Of a stretch of 64,000 nucleotides of DNA, positions 35,622 through 45,199 are shown piece by piece; position 1 is the stretch's first letter, and every line of letters starts with the position of its first letter. Source of the DNA: Ichthyophis bannanicus. Taxonomy: Eukaryota > Chordata > Amphibia > Gymnophiona > Ichthyophiidae. Both the position numbers and the translations under genes were made by a program. The DNA is taken from the NCBI GenBank assembly GCA_033557465.1, contig CM066048.1:11632305-11696304 (forward strand), given 5' to 3'. The notes under the pieces are model-generated. The model was not told the DNA's origin, made no database searches, and was given only the letters and a program-made list of their open reading frames with translations.

Positions 35622-36566
35622 CTAGTTTAAAGCCCTCTTCAGTAGATTAGCCAGTCTACTACCGAAGATGCGTTGACCTTTCTTGTACAGATGGATGCCA
35701 TCTCTGCTCTGCAACCCTTGGAACAGCATCCCATGGTCTAGGAAACCAAAACGCTCTCGATGACACCATCCACGCAGCCATGCATTCATCTCCAGGATGC
35801 GAGCCTCTCTGCCTTGGCCTTTACCCTCAACAGGGAGGATTGAAGAGAACACCACCTGTGCACCTAACTGCTTCTCCCTCTGTCCCAGAGCCATGAAGTC
35901 ACTTTTGATACGTTCCGAGGTATACCTGGCAGTATCATTTGTTCCAACATGGATTAGCAACATTGGGTAATAGTCAGTGGCCTTGATGAGTCTCGGCAAA
36001 CTCTCCGTAACATCTTGGATTTTGGCACCAGGCAGACAGCATACCTCTCTGGACATCAAGTCTGGTCGGCAAATGGACGCCTCAGTACCCCTCAGAAGAG
36101 AGTCTCCAACCACCACTACCCTTCGTTTCCTTCTGGTCACTGATTCTGCAACTTTGGGGTACTTGAACTCTGGTTCTTCCCTTTCCAGGGATGCTTTCAC
36201 CTCCTCCACTTCCAGGGCTGCATAATGGTTCTTCAGTTCAAGGGCTGGAAAAGTTGGATTGGTGATTTTGCAGGCCCTGGTGACTTGTGTCCAACCATCA
36301 ACATTCTGTTGGCACCCATCTTCTCCTGTGCTGGAGAGCTTGGTTGCTGCAAGAAGCATCTCATCAATGTACTTCTCACTGTCTTGAATGCTCCTCAGCC
36401 TCGCCACCTCCTCTCTGAGTTCCTCCACTTGTTTCCTCAGAGCTTCAGCATGCAGGCACCCTGCACATGGAACCGGTCCTTCAACTGGCATTAGGACCTC
36501 TGTCTGGACCGAGGCAGAAGCTGTAACGGGGGCAACAGCTTTAGCAATATGATTTTTCCCAGCCAT
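35622..36566 (-). CDS. CR1 ORF1 with SGNH-esterase domain, intact 314 codons
   Basis: Uninterrupted from ATG to stop. Residues 34-37 have CAGC, residues 42-62 form a leucine/glutamate-rich coiled coil (ALRKQVEELREEVARLRSI), and residues 149-311 form an SGNH/GDSL-type hydrolase domain: block I VVVVGDSLLRG (Ser156), block III HVGTND (Asn210) and block V DGIHL (Asp289, His292). ORF1 esterase domains are known in CR1 elements; the protein probably binds RNA or lipid in the ribonucleoprotein, and its precise role is not settled. Conservation of all catalytic-type residues contrasts with the broken ORF2 downstream. The start is the first ATG; upstream is 5' UTR. Confidence 0.85.
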   Translation of the reverse strand: MAGKNHIAKAVAPVTASASVQTEVLMPVEGPVPCAGCLHAEALRKQVEELREEVARLRSIQDSEKYIDEMLLAATKLSSTGEDGCQQNVDGWTQVTRACKITNPTFPALELKNHYAALEVEEVKASLEREEPEFKYPKVAESVTRRKRRVVVVGDSLLRGTEASICRPDLMSREVCCLPGAKIQDVTESLPRLIKATDYYPMLLIHVGTNDTARYTSERIKSDFMALGQREKQLGAQVVFSSILPVEGKGQGREARILEMNAWLRGWCHRERFGFLDHGMLFQGLQSRDGIHLYKKGQRIFGSRLANLLKRALN

Positions 36567-37245
36567 TGTTCTGTTCGTGAAACTTAGGTATCTGTTAAAG
36601 CAAAAGAGAGAGATCTACCAAGTACCAGCCAGTTTCACAGTTGTCCTTTAAGAGAAAAAGCAGTTAAATCTCTTTAATTATATTCAAAATGTGCTGGTCC
36701 AATTCTGTGTGATTTGTTAAAGGGGTAGGTGCCCTATAAAGCAAGACTGCTCACTAGGGGTGGGTGGGAGTCGGGGTGGGAAGGGAGGGAACTAACACCT
36801 GATTAGGTGTTAGCAGTTTCTAAACCTGAGGAGGTTACTGGAGTTCAGCAACCTACTGTGCTCAAGGAAAGTTCCCCTAAAGCAGCAAAAAGAAAGTAAC
36901 CTTGCTTTAAAAAATATACAAAAAACCCTTTTAAGAGCTCCCAGTCAGAGAGCTAGCAATGTAATATAATAAAACAAACATACCCTCAAATCCTTACTGT
37001 TTGTTTGATCTGTGGAGCCCTGGTTAGGAAAGCCTCAAAAGGGCAGGGCACTGGAGCCTTTTATGCAGGCTTCAACTGCACTCAGGAAACAGGCCCAAAC
37101 CAAATCACTAAAACAGGTCCAAAACCAAATCACTAAAACAGGTCCAAAACCAAATCACTAAAACAAAGTTTCAAAGCAGTATAACACAAAACCTCTGTAA
37201 GACTCTACTTGTTAATCAACTTCCCAGACTAGCTATCTGACACTA
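36567..37245 (-). promoter_or_regulatory. CR1 5' UTR with tandem repeats (candidate promoter region)
   Basis: Lies 5' of ORF1. It holds three units of a 24-25 bp repeat, caggtccaaaaccaaatcac and a short continuation (37090-37163), and a run on the plus strand with many GGG triplets (36770-36795) that would be C-rich in the element's sense strand. Full-length CR1s carry an internal promoter in the 5' UTR, so a promoter is expected here; I saw no specific factor-binding site. Confidence 0.4.
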
Positions 37246-37463
37246 TTTTATTTTATTTATTTATTTACATTTCTTCTATACCGCACTATTTGCGATCAGC
37301 ACGGTTTACATAGAACAAACAGTATCCGACAATAAACAAGAGTCAGGTCATTACAAAGAACAGGAGCAATTAACTTGGATAACAGGGGAAACTATCTACA
37401 TGTGCAGAAATTTGAAATAGATAACTATGTACATGTGAGATGGAGTTATTGTGCGTAGATCAT

Positions 37464-39551
37464 TTATGGTGGTTGGGGTTCAGTGGAGTCTGTGAGGTAT
37501 TCAATAAAGAGGAAGTGTTTTAAGGCCTTCCTGAACTGGCTCAGGTTGGGGATGGCTCTGATGTTTGGTGGTAGGGAGTTCCAGAGGCTTGGGGCGCTTA
37601 GACTAAAGGCTCTGTTTGATGTTGCTTTGGAGCATTTTGTCATGTCTCTCGGTATTGCTAGCATGTTGGCTACTGAGGTTCTTCTTAGCCTGGTGGTAGT
37701 GGGTGGTTGAATGAGGTCACATAGTGAAGAAGAGGAGAGCCCCTTGATGGCCTTGAATGTCATCACTAAGGTCTTGAAGATAATCCTAGCTGGAATGGGG
37801 AGCCAGTGTAGCTGCTTCAGGAGGGGTGTGATGTGTTCTCTCCTTGGTACTCCGAAAAGGATTCGCGCTGCACTGTTCATGGTGAGTTGTAAGGGATGTA
37901 GGGTTGCTTGAGGTAGTCCTTGTAAGATGGCGTTTGCATAATCGAAATGAGGGATGTTGAGGGCTTGATATACGGTGCGGAAGTCGCTTGGATCGAGTAG
38001 GGGGCGTATGTGTCTGAGGGATCTGATCTTGAAGTAGATAGTTCTTACTGTTTTAGCTATGTGCTGCTTCATATTGAGGTTCTGATCCAATGTAACTCCG
38101 AGGTACCGTATGGCTGATTTTACTTGCAACTTGGCGTTGTCCACTGTCAGGTGGCTAGGTGGTGTGAAATCAGGATTTCTGGATATAAACAGGACCTCCG
38201 TTTTTTTATGTTGGATGCGTAGATTTTGGGAGAGGAGCCTTTCGGATATTGCGTTGAAACAATTAGTTAGTGGGGTGAGGTCTGGGTAGGTCAGGGATAT
38301 TGGTAGGTATAGTAGGACGTCGTCTGCGTATATCATGCAGCTCACGTTGAACGATCTAATGATGTTACAAATGGGTTGGATGTAGATGTTGAACATAAGT
38401 GATGATAGGGATGAACCTTGAGGGACTCCTTGACTTTGTAGGAATGGCTCGGATGTTGTTCCATTTGCTCGGACTTGTTGCCATCTTCCAGACAGGTAAG
38501 ACCTGCACCACTCCAAAGCTGTTCCGGTGATGCCTTTTTCTCTTAGCCGACTCAGGAGAATCTCGTGGCAGACTGAGTCGAAGGCTGCCGCTATATCTAA
38601 AAAGATGAGCGCGAAACCTGAGCGTGAGTTGTCAATGCCTGAGATTATGGTGTTGAAAAGAGTGGAGAGTAGTGTTTCCACTCCGTGTGATTCTCTGAAT
38701 CCGTGTTGTGATGAATCTAGGGGTGCATTGGTGTCCACATGATCTTGTAGCTGCCTGTAGACTATCTTTTCAATGATTTTAGCGAGCATCGGGATGCTGG
38801 ATATGGGTCTGTAGGACTCGACCTTTTGAGGGTCTAATTTGGTGTCCTTAAGTAGAGGTCTGACGGAGGTCTGTTTGAGCGTGGATGGGAAAGACCCGGT
38901 GTTAAAAGATAGTTCTATCATTTTAGATAAGATAGGTGCAAGGTCGGATCGCAGATCTTTTATCCAGAATGCTGGACATGGGTCTGAGAAAGCAGTTGAA
39001 GTATTTAGGGTAGCGATGGTTTCTTCAATAGTTTTCTTAGATGGTGTGATAAAGGTAGTTAGATACGCTGAGCATACATGAGAATCAGAGGGGTCCGGTA
39101 TCGTCAATTTGTCGGTCTTGCATAGTTTCGATTGCATGAAGGTGGCATAGTCCTGCGGGTCTATAGTTCCTGGGTGCTCCGGGGTCGGTTCCTTGGCAAG
39201 AGTTTTGACCAGGTTGAAGAGGTCGTGTGGCTTGTTCAATGAACGTTTCAGGGTGTCTGTGTGATGTTGTTTCATTTTGTCTGTAACAGCCCTGCGATGT
39301 GTGTGTAGGTGTTGGGTGTATGCTGCTTGGTCACTGCTGGTACGTGATTTCCTCCAGCGCTTTTCCAATCTCCGTAGGATGGTTAATGACGCCCTTAGGT
39401 CAGCTGTGAACCATGGTGCGGATGGTCTTTTGTTTGGGGCTTTGGTAGTAGGGGGGCGGATTGCGATAGCGCTAAGTTTGCTGTTCCATGTGGAGATGAG
39501 GACATCTAGGTCTTGTGAGGTCTTGTCAAGGAGAGTGCTTGTTTCAGCCAT
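37464..39551 (-). CDS. L2 reverse transcriptase ORF, 695 codons uninterrupted
   Basis: Residues 1-250 form the linker region. RT: FALIFLDIAAAFDSVCHE (D319), QGVPQGSSLSSLMFNIY (374-390), MIYADDVLLYLP with YADD at 408-411, then KTEVLFISRNP and IRYLGVTLDQNLNMKQHI. The post-RT part has PHFDYANAILQGLPQATLHPLQLTMNSAARIL and HITPLLKQLHWLPIPARIIFKTLVMTFKAI, ending FRKALKHFLFIEYL and a stop at 37464-37466. The protein copies its own RNA at a nicked target site and is a candidate for mobilising the tRNA-derived SINEs, which share its 3' tail. The ATG is probably internal: the coding frame runs on through a short insertion to the endonuclease exon-like part. It is one of the few undamaged RT genes here, so the insertion is relatively recent. 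Confidence 0.9.
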   Translation of the reverse strand: MAETSTLLDKTSQDLDVLISTWNSKLSAIAIRPPTTKAPNKRPSAPWFTADLRASLTILRRLEKRWRKSRTSSDQAAYTQHLHTHRRAVTDKMKQHHTDTLKRSLNKPHDLFNLVKTLAKEPTPEHPGTIDPQDYATFMQSKLCKTDKLTIPDPSDSHVCSAYLTTFITPSKKTIEETIATLNTSTAFSDPCPAFWIKDLRSDLAPILSKMIELSFNTGSFPSTLKQTSVRPLLKDTKLDPQKVESYRPISSIPMLAKIIEKIVYRQLQDHVDTNAPLDSSQHGFRESHGVETLLSTLFNTIISGIDNSRSGFALIFLDIAAAFDSVCHEILLSRLREKGITGTALEWCRSYLSGRWQQVRANGTTSEPFLQSQGVPQGSSLSSLMFNIYIQPICNIIRSFNVSCMIYADDVLLYLPISLTYPDLTPLTNCFNAISERLLSQNLRIQHKKTEVLFISRNPDFTPPSHLTVDNAKLQVKSAIRYLGVTLDQNLNMKQHIAKTVRTIYFKIRSLRHIRPLLDPSDFRTVYQALNIPHFDYANAILQGLPQATLHPLQLTMNSAARILFGVPRREHITPLLKQLHWLPIPARIIFKTLVMTFKAIKGLSSSSLCDLIQPPTTTRLRRTSVANMLAIPRDMTKCSKATSNRAFSLSAPSLWNSLPPNIRAIPNLSQFRKALKHFLFIEYLTDSTEPQPP

Positions 39552-39692
39552 GATGCGTTCTTTGTTGAACGGGTGAAAACTTCTGGCAGTGGAGAATGTG
39601 TTCTTATGTGAGTTCGAACTTGGTTTTTGTGACTTGATGGGGGTCGGAATCTGGAAGGAGATGAGCTTATGATCGGACCATGGAACTGCTGT

Positions 39693-39763
39693 TATCTTTA
39701 TCTTTATCTTTAATTACATTTAATATACCGCCCTTGTCGAAACGTAAGGGCGGTTTACAATAA
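39693..39763 (-). mobile_element. Short L2/SINE 3' tail inserted in the L2 endonuclease-RT junction
   Basis: About 70 bp that interrupt an otherwise continuous reading frame. It is the 3' end type: the complement reads aaccgcccttacgtttcg then agggcggtatatt, i.e. the hairpin shared by the L2s and SINEs, and it has an (ATCTTT)n tail at 39693-39712. It is 5'-truncated to the tail alone. Confidence 0.7.
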
Positions 39764-40637
39764 ATGATAGCGTGACGTTTTGAACCTGTTGAAGTACTGT
39801 TTGTGGGGCGAATATCAGGTCAAGAATGTTTCCCTTTGTGTGTGTTGGTTCTTGTACTAATTGGGTGTATCCCAAGATGTCTAGGGCTTCTATGAAGGCG
39901 GTTGCCTGATTGTCCTGTAGGGATGGCAGGTTGAAATCACCTAGGATCCAATTTGGTCTGTGTGGGGCATGGGTATTGGATGCTAAGTTTATGATATTGG
40001 AGAGGTTGTCTGGATCGGCTGAGGGCGCTCTATAAATAAGGTTTATGGAGCAGGAGTGATTGGCTATAGATACTGTTTCAAGGGTGTTGATGCTGTTGGA
40101 TTCTACCATTTTGAATTGAAGGTCAGATCTGGTGATGATGGCAACTCCTCCACCTCTTTTGTTTTGCCTATGGCTGGTGAAAGTAACAAAGTTGAGTGGT
40201 AGGAGTTGATTGAGGATGGTGTTATCTTCCGGTGAGAGCCAGGTCTCGGTGATCATAATGATGTCTAAATTAAGATGCGTTATTGTTTCAGTGATTGCTG
40301 GCCATTTTTTGCGAAGTGAACGAGAGTTAATGAGTGCGCACTTCAGACTGCTAGTGAGTGGGCGTTTATTTCGCTTAGGTTTTGAAGAGTTTTGTAGTGG
40401 AATGAAAACTAGGTGGGGGCGGCGTGGATAGATAGCTCCATGATAAAGATTGTTGGAGTTATCGGGCCATTTTCTTCCACCAGTTGAGAGTGTTGGGATG
40501 TGGTTTTGTGTTGTCATTAGTGCTAGTGAGCTGGATGGCAAGATTGTGAGTATAAGGTAAATACTCACTAGGATGAAGATTATGTGCTTCATTTTGGGTC
40601 TTTCTGAGCTGGTGCAGGGGGGCGGAGGTATATGCAA
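39760..40637 (-). pseudogene. L2 endonuclease domain (APE type), separated from RT by an insertion
   Basis: Minus strand from 40637: hydrophobic MKHIIFILVSIYLILTIL (about residues 16-33), then ALINSRSLRKKWPAITE, MITETWLSPEDN (Glu), HRQNKRGGGVAIIT, LIYRAPSADP, WILGDFNLPSLQDN (Asp, Asn) and HTKGNILDLIFAPQ. After the 70-bp insertion the frame continues with VPWSDHKLISF (the SDH catalytic box). The domain nicks target DNA to prime reverse transcription. Only the insertion prevents a continuous ORF. The hydrophobic N-terminal stretch is unusual and could be chance translation of the 5' region; the true start is uncertain. Confidence 0.85.
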
Positions 40638-40639
40638 GA

Positions 40640-41085
40640 CAATTAGTGTGGCTTCTGGCTGAGGATGATTTTCCTCGGGTGGTTACTTCTAATGTGAATT
40701 GAGGAAGACTGATATGGTTGAGTGAGAGTAAGTTACTGGTAAGAGTAGTTTGGGAGCCCAGTTAAGTGAATGTGGAGTTGTTGTCAACAGTGGAGAGAAC
40801 CACAGTGGATTGAGAGTAGAATGAGAGTAAATACTGGCAATAGGAAATACGGTGATTGACGTTAGTACTGGCAACAGTAAGTACAGTAGATAGGGTAGAT
40901 ACTGGCAACAGTAAGTAATGGCAACAGTAAGTACAGTAGATAGGGTATATACTGGCAACAGTAAGTAATGGCAATAGTAAATACAGTGAATGGGGGTATA
41001 TACTGGCAACAGTAAGTAATGGCAAGAGGGTAGATACTGGTAACAGTAAATATTGATATCAGTAAATTGGTTAAGACAGGTAGGT
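40640..41085 (-). repeat. L2 5' region with minisatellite
   Basis: 40893-41058 has about three copies of a unit of roughly 50 bp built on atactggcaacagtaagtaa. It lies 5' of the endonuclease ORF and may act as a promoter-like region; this is inference. No other gene. Confidence 0.6.
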
Positions 41086-41089
41086 AGCA

Positions 41090-42191
41090 TATTTATCTCT
41101 GAAATACCTTGGTAGTCCTCTGACTTCCTGATTCCTTTCATACATTCCAGGCCTCCAGTTCCTCAGGCAGCAAAACGTATTGACAACATTATGGAACCTC
41201 CATCATATTTAACTGTAGGAAGAGTGTTCTTTTCCTTATAAGCTTCATTTCTTCACCATTGCCAAAGAACTCAAGTTTGGTTTCATCTGTCTACAGAACA
41301 TTTTCCCAGAAGGATCATGGTTTCTCAAGAGTCTGGACAAAGATCAGGCATGCTTTTTTATGTCTGTCTTTGAGCAGTGCAGTCCTCCTTGGCCTCCGCC
41401 TATCAAGTCCTTCTTTGTTTAGAGCATGGCAGACTGTGCGGGTTGAAATAACCATTCCTGATTGCTCCAGGTCAGCCTTAAGCTCTTTGGATGTTGTATG
41501 TGGTGTTTTTTCAACAGTTTGCACTAAGCTTCGAAGATTTCTTTGATTAATTTTCCTCATCCCACCACATCCTGCAGTGGTTCTTCAAAGTTCCTGAGCG
41601 GAAACTTAAGAACATAAGAACATAAGATATGCCATACTGGGTCAGACCAAGGTCTATCAAGCCCAGTATCCTGTTTCCAACAGTGGCCAATCTAGGTCAA
41701 CTTCTTAATAACATTTCAAACTGTAGACATAGGAATCCCAAAGTCTTGTACCCCTTTGAAGTTTGATGTTTGGTGATAATAGCTTTTCTGATGGTCTCAG
41801 GCAGCTCTCTTGTCTTGTGAAAATGGAACAGGGAGTGAATGTGGCCATTTTAAACATTAGAACCATCTTTCATTGGTTGATTCAAGTCATGTGACTACTG
41901 ACAATTGTTCACAGGTGCCTCTAATTTTAATGCAATGGGAATGTGGTTCTTCTGTTCAAACGGATTTGAATTGTTTATAAGGGTGCCAATAATCATGTCT
42001 TGGCAATGCCCCAGTTTTTATACTATTTCCTACTATTTCCTTTTTTAATTGGTCTTGTTTTATTTGATTCTTTTATGTGTCAAATATGTGTGCATATATG
42101 GTCCAAAGCCATTTCACTGGCCACTTTTTTATGAGATATTGGACATTAAGGGGTTGAACTGCAAGGGTGCCAATAATGTTAACCACAACTG
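41090..42191 (-). pseudogene. Tc1 transposase N-terminal part and 5' terminal repeat
   Basis: Minus strand from 41560 encodes MRKINQRNLRSLVQTVEKTPHTTSKELKADLEQSGMVISTRTVCHALNKEGL, then RRPRRTALLKDRHKKACLIFVQTLEKP, i.e. the segment after the first DNA-binding helix. Then a small gap and the DETK-type block antisense at about 41270-41300. The HTH part lies further right, past a short CR1 insertion. The terminal repeat ends at 42191. Confidence 0.8.
41607..41698 (-). mobile_element. CR1 3' end fragment inserted in Tc1
   Basis: Antisense of the CR1 3' terminus: aagaacataagaacataag, tgccatactgggtcagacc and the end near agtggccaat. Same subfamily as the CR1 3' end at 13606-14031. Confidence 0.8.
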
Positions 42192-42193
42192 TA

Positions 42194-42477
42194 TGTCCAA
42201 ATACTTACTTTATTTAATTGCAATAACATCTGGATTTAATAATTTCTTTCATTTGTAACATCAATTTGGTCCAAAACCTAATTCCTTTTTAGTTAAAAAA
42301 AATTTCCCTTGTTTTTCTTTTCAGGAGGTTGAGTCCAAGGGGAATGTAGTGTGTGACTGCTGTGGCATTTTTCTTTGGAAGCCAGCTATTCAACATCGCG
42401 TTCGGCATACTTGTGACCATTATCAGGGTGAAACTCCTAGGCTGACTCTCCAAGAAAATGGTTACACTTATACTATT
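42194..42477 (+). other. Possible spliced exon with zinc-finger-like Cys/His pattern
   Basis: A polypyrimidine tract and AG at 42302-42324 resemble a splice acceptor. From 42325 the frame reads EVESKGNVVCDCCGIFLWKPAIQHRVRHTCDHYQG to 42427, followed by GTGAAA at 42428 as a possible donor (103-bp exon, phase 1). Cys and His are spaced as in a zinc-binding fold. The open frame continues past 42427. I do not recognise the protein. It could be a host-gene exon, which would make the window partly intronic, or a remnant of an unknown element. Confidence 0.3.
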
Positions 42478-42662
42478 TATTTTAGAGTGCCCTCAAGTCA
42501 ATGCTGACACCTGGAGATCCAGCAGCCCATGGGCTTTCATGGCAAGGTATCACCAGGGCTAGATTGCCAGACCATGGTCACAAGGACTGCCAGTGGGACT
42601 CAAACACAGCCTTTTGGGTGCTAAGCTGTTGCTCTAACCACTAGACTATTCCTCTGCACTTT
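42478..42662 (-). mobile_element. tRNA-derived SINE, antisense
   Basis: Complement carries A-box-like tagtctagtggttagagc (42631-42648) and B-box-like gtttgagtccc (42596-42606). Its 3' body (ccttgccatgaaagcccatg on the complement) is similar to sequence in the RTE 5' region near 27955, so RTE may be its partner. No L2 tail. Confidence 0.6.
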
Positions 42663-43018
42663 ATACTATATAAAGGTAACTAATTCTCTCTGTTCTATAT
42701 AGTTTCATAGCTTTATAGCATAAATCTATAGTCCTGTAGCAGAAGAAATTCATTGCTGAGCTATCTCTGTGTGAGGGGCAAAACTGAAAACAAAAAGAGA
42801 CAAAATCCATTTCTGGTATTTGCAATTACAAGCCGCCCTTTATAGCTCAGAAAGGTGCACTAAAAGCAGATTTACATTCACTTCAAACAGTAATTCATCT
42901 TTTTTCTTGAATATATAGCCTTCCTTTTTCATAGGAAACTGTTCCTTCTGCATGCAGCGCAATATTTCAACAGCGCACACAGAAAGCTTCATTAAACAGC
43001 TCACAGCTAAGTCATTAT

Positions 43019-43143
43019 GGGGCATGTTTGCTAAAGCGTGTTAACAGACATTAGTGTGCGCTAAGTAGCAATGAAACGAGCTACAGTGAAACAGTGCGTG
43101 ATAACGAACTTACCTCTCACTTAAGAATTCATGAACAGGCCCC
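43019..43143. mobile_element. Harbinger-like MITE, diverged
   Basis: Ends ggggcatgtttgctaaagcg (43019) and the complement ggggcctgttcatgaattc (ending 43143); flanks TAT/TAA-like. Non-coding. Confidence 0.55.
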
Positions 43144-45199
43144 TAATTGCTCTAATTCTTCAATAACTCACTCTCCCCCCGACAATTTCTCTAAGACCTT
43201 GGGCATAGTCATTGCTCACAACAATGTCACAAATGACCTCCTATGGCGTGAGAGCTGATTGCCTCATGCAAAACGATGTCATTTGTGACATCAGAGTCAC
43301 TATGCACCAGTGAGGTCCGGCGAGTGTGTGAGCTGCCTTGTTTGCTGTTAGCCATCATGGTCATTCCCTCAGGCCCTGCAGCACTGCCTAAGAGCCTCAT
43401 AAGACCTTTCTCTCTCCTTGAATTCAGAGACGGTGCAGCTTTTAAGGTCAAGTTCCATATGTAAGCTCTTTTTTTGGGTACAAGGTCTGGAAAGAGGAGA
43501 GCCTGAGAGCACCAGGCATACTGAGCAAAGAGGTATCCTCAGAGAATACAAGCCGGAGAGAATATGAAGGTAGTTTCTATACTGGCGGTTATGGCAGGGG
43601 TCCTTGCTGGTCATCGAATGGGTGCATGCCATGTCACCTCCCTGCCCAATTGACCTCCGCCAGATTTCCTATAGAAAGTCCAGGACGGCGTCTCTGTATG
43701 CATCCTGAGGCAAAATCAAGATGGGATCAAATTATCCTAGGTGACGGGGAGTCATCTGGGGACCCCACTTACTTACCACTCAAGTTAAAACTGAAAAGTT
43801 GAAAACATTGCTGAGTAAATAGGCTTAAAAGAATTTCTATTAGTGCTAATTATAAGAGTGATGTCTGGAGTCATTGGTGAAGACAGTACTGAAGAAGTGG
43901 CAGGCCTGTTAATTAGGGCGGCCCTTGTCTCTCAGCAAAGCCTGGCAAGACACAGCTGTGTTACTTCTGTTAATTACCACACCTAAGAGCCCATTCCATG
44001 TGTGTCTCTATCACTACAACTCACTATTCTGTTTCACGCAGCCCATCCAGCTCGTAGGCCATGACCAGCATCCCCAGCTCAAGTACCTCCATCTAAGGCG
44101 CAACCATCCTGCACCCCTGCAGAGTTCCCCTCCCCCCAGGGAAATGTTTTGGTAGATCCAGATGCTACAGAAGGGAAGGGCTTTTGTTTTTGCGAGTCCT
44201 GAGAGGTGAGGGCTCAGCTAACACTCAAGGTCCTCCATTGTGCCTTCCACTCTCACTTCACACAGTCCACCTTCAAAAAGACCAATCGCCCCAATAGCAT
44301 GATTAAAAATATTGGACCCGATTTTGGAAGAGATTAACACAATTAGCAGACATACTAGCCAAGTTAATCGCAGTGAACAGGATGTTCAGTGGCACTAATA
44401 GCCACAGGTGACACTACTGCATGCCCCGAGGCTGGTCAGGTCCATCAGGGTGTTCCAGGATGGAGCGGAGGTGGGGCCTAGGAATATTCAGCCGTTGCCC
44501 AGTTATCCATTGGCAGCTAAAGTCAGACGCAGTATAGACTAATCAGGCAGTGGCTCAATATCGCTGCTGCCCAATTTGCTTTCTGTCTATCCAGCTAAGT
44601 TGGTTTGCATGAATGCCCAGGACCTCCTGACCCAATGCACATCGTGGCTTCCCTGTCCAGCAGAGCTTGGCCTCCCATTGGAGATCAGAGAGCAGCACAG
44701 AGGAGGACTACATCCAGCCCCATTAAACTATGCCTGCTGCTGCAGCCATTTGCTACTACTGATTTTAGGGCTATTTGGATTTGTTTTTAATGTGGAGAGT
44801 GTCATTTTGGGTCTAGTATGTGTGGTTGGGTGTGGTGTGTTTTATCTGAGTTTTTTTCTTTAGGGGGTGGGGTGGGTGGAGCCCTCCTGGATATCCCTGT
44901 GATTGTGGGGAGGGATCATTATGTGTCGTTAGCAACAGCAGGAAATGGTTATGGTTATGGTTATTTTTATTTGATATATCACAAAAAATGAGCACAAGCT
45001 ATGCAGTTTACAACACAATAAAATAGAAATTAAGGAAAGGAACTTCCATTTTCATATGGAACAACTGTGGCCATTGCTGTGGGCACGTTCCCTCCATCTC
45101 AGCTGAATCTTTGGGAGGGGTTGTAAATTGCGGTGTAATCTGATTAATGTGTGTTCGGCGTGTGCTAAAGAACAGCTTTTATATGATCTGCTGTAGTTA
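43144..45199. other. No recognised gene
   Basis: Only short frames. A diverged palindromic-element remnant is possible at about 44310-44590 (ttcagtggcactaatagcca and related words). A degenerate L2/SINE-type tail may lie at 44940-45020. Confidence 0.4.

Larger units (their letters stand above)
32705..37245 (-). mobile_element. Near full-length antisense CR1 LINE
   Basis: About 4.5 kb on the minus strand, the size of a complete CR1. The 3' end is at the left with the tail catagaaacatgatgacag and the gatggcagaaaaagacc-type 3' UTR. It has an ORF2 in several frames, an intact ORF1 (35622-36566) and a 5' region (36567-37245) with repeats. The 5' end abuts the L2 at 37250. Same subfamily as 1-618. 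Confidence 0.9.
37250..41085 (-). mobile_element. Long antisense L2 LINE, nearly complete
   Basis: 3' end at the left: ttttattttatttatttatt with the L2 hairpin (37278-37310), then an intact RT ORF (37464-39551), an endonuclease ORF (39760-40637) and a 5' region with a minisatellite (40893-41058). About 3.8 kb. It is broken in its endonuclease-RT junction by a short insertion at about 39693-39763. The right boundary with Tc1 lies near 41085. Confidence 0.9.
27199..42191 (-). mobile_element. Antisense Tc1-like transposon split by a nest of LINEs
   Basis: The left part (27199-about 27675) starts with the 3' terminal repeat (cagttatgatcaacattatt) preceded by TA at 27197-27198. The right part (about 41090-42191) ends with the 5' terminal repeat (ggtgccaataatgttaacca... 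caactg) followed by TA at 42192-42193. Both are antisense and in the order expected of one element. Compared with the copy at 14196-15915 about 110 bp between the parts are missing, roughly the segment around the second catalytic Asp. The right part also holds a short CR1 3' end (about 41607-41698). That the two parts are one element is an inference from order, orientation and TA flanks. Confidence 0.8.

Noticed and set aside
40890..41060. CRISPR-like array
   Set aside because: The repeats are contiguous minisatellite units without unique spacers, in a vertebrate L2 5' region.
43227..43632. Two overlapping minus-strand frames as exons
   Set aside because: No recognisable domain, no strong splice sites in matching phase.
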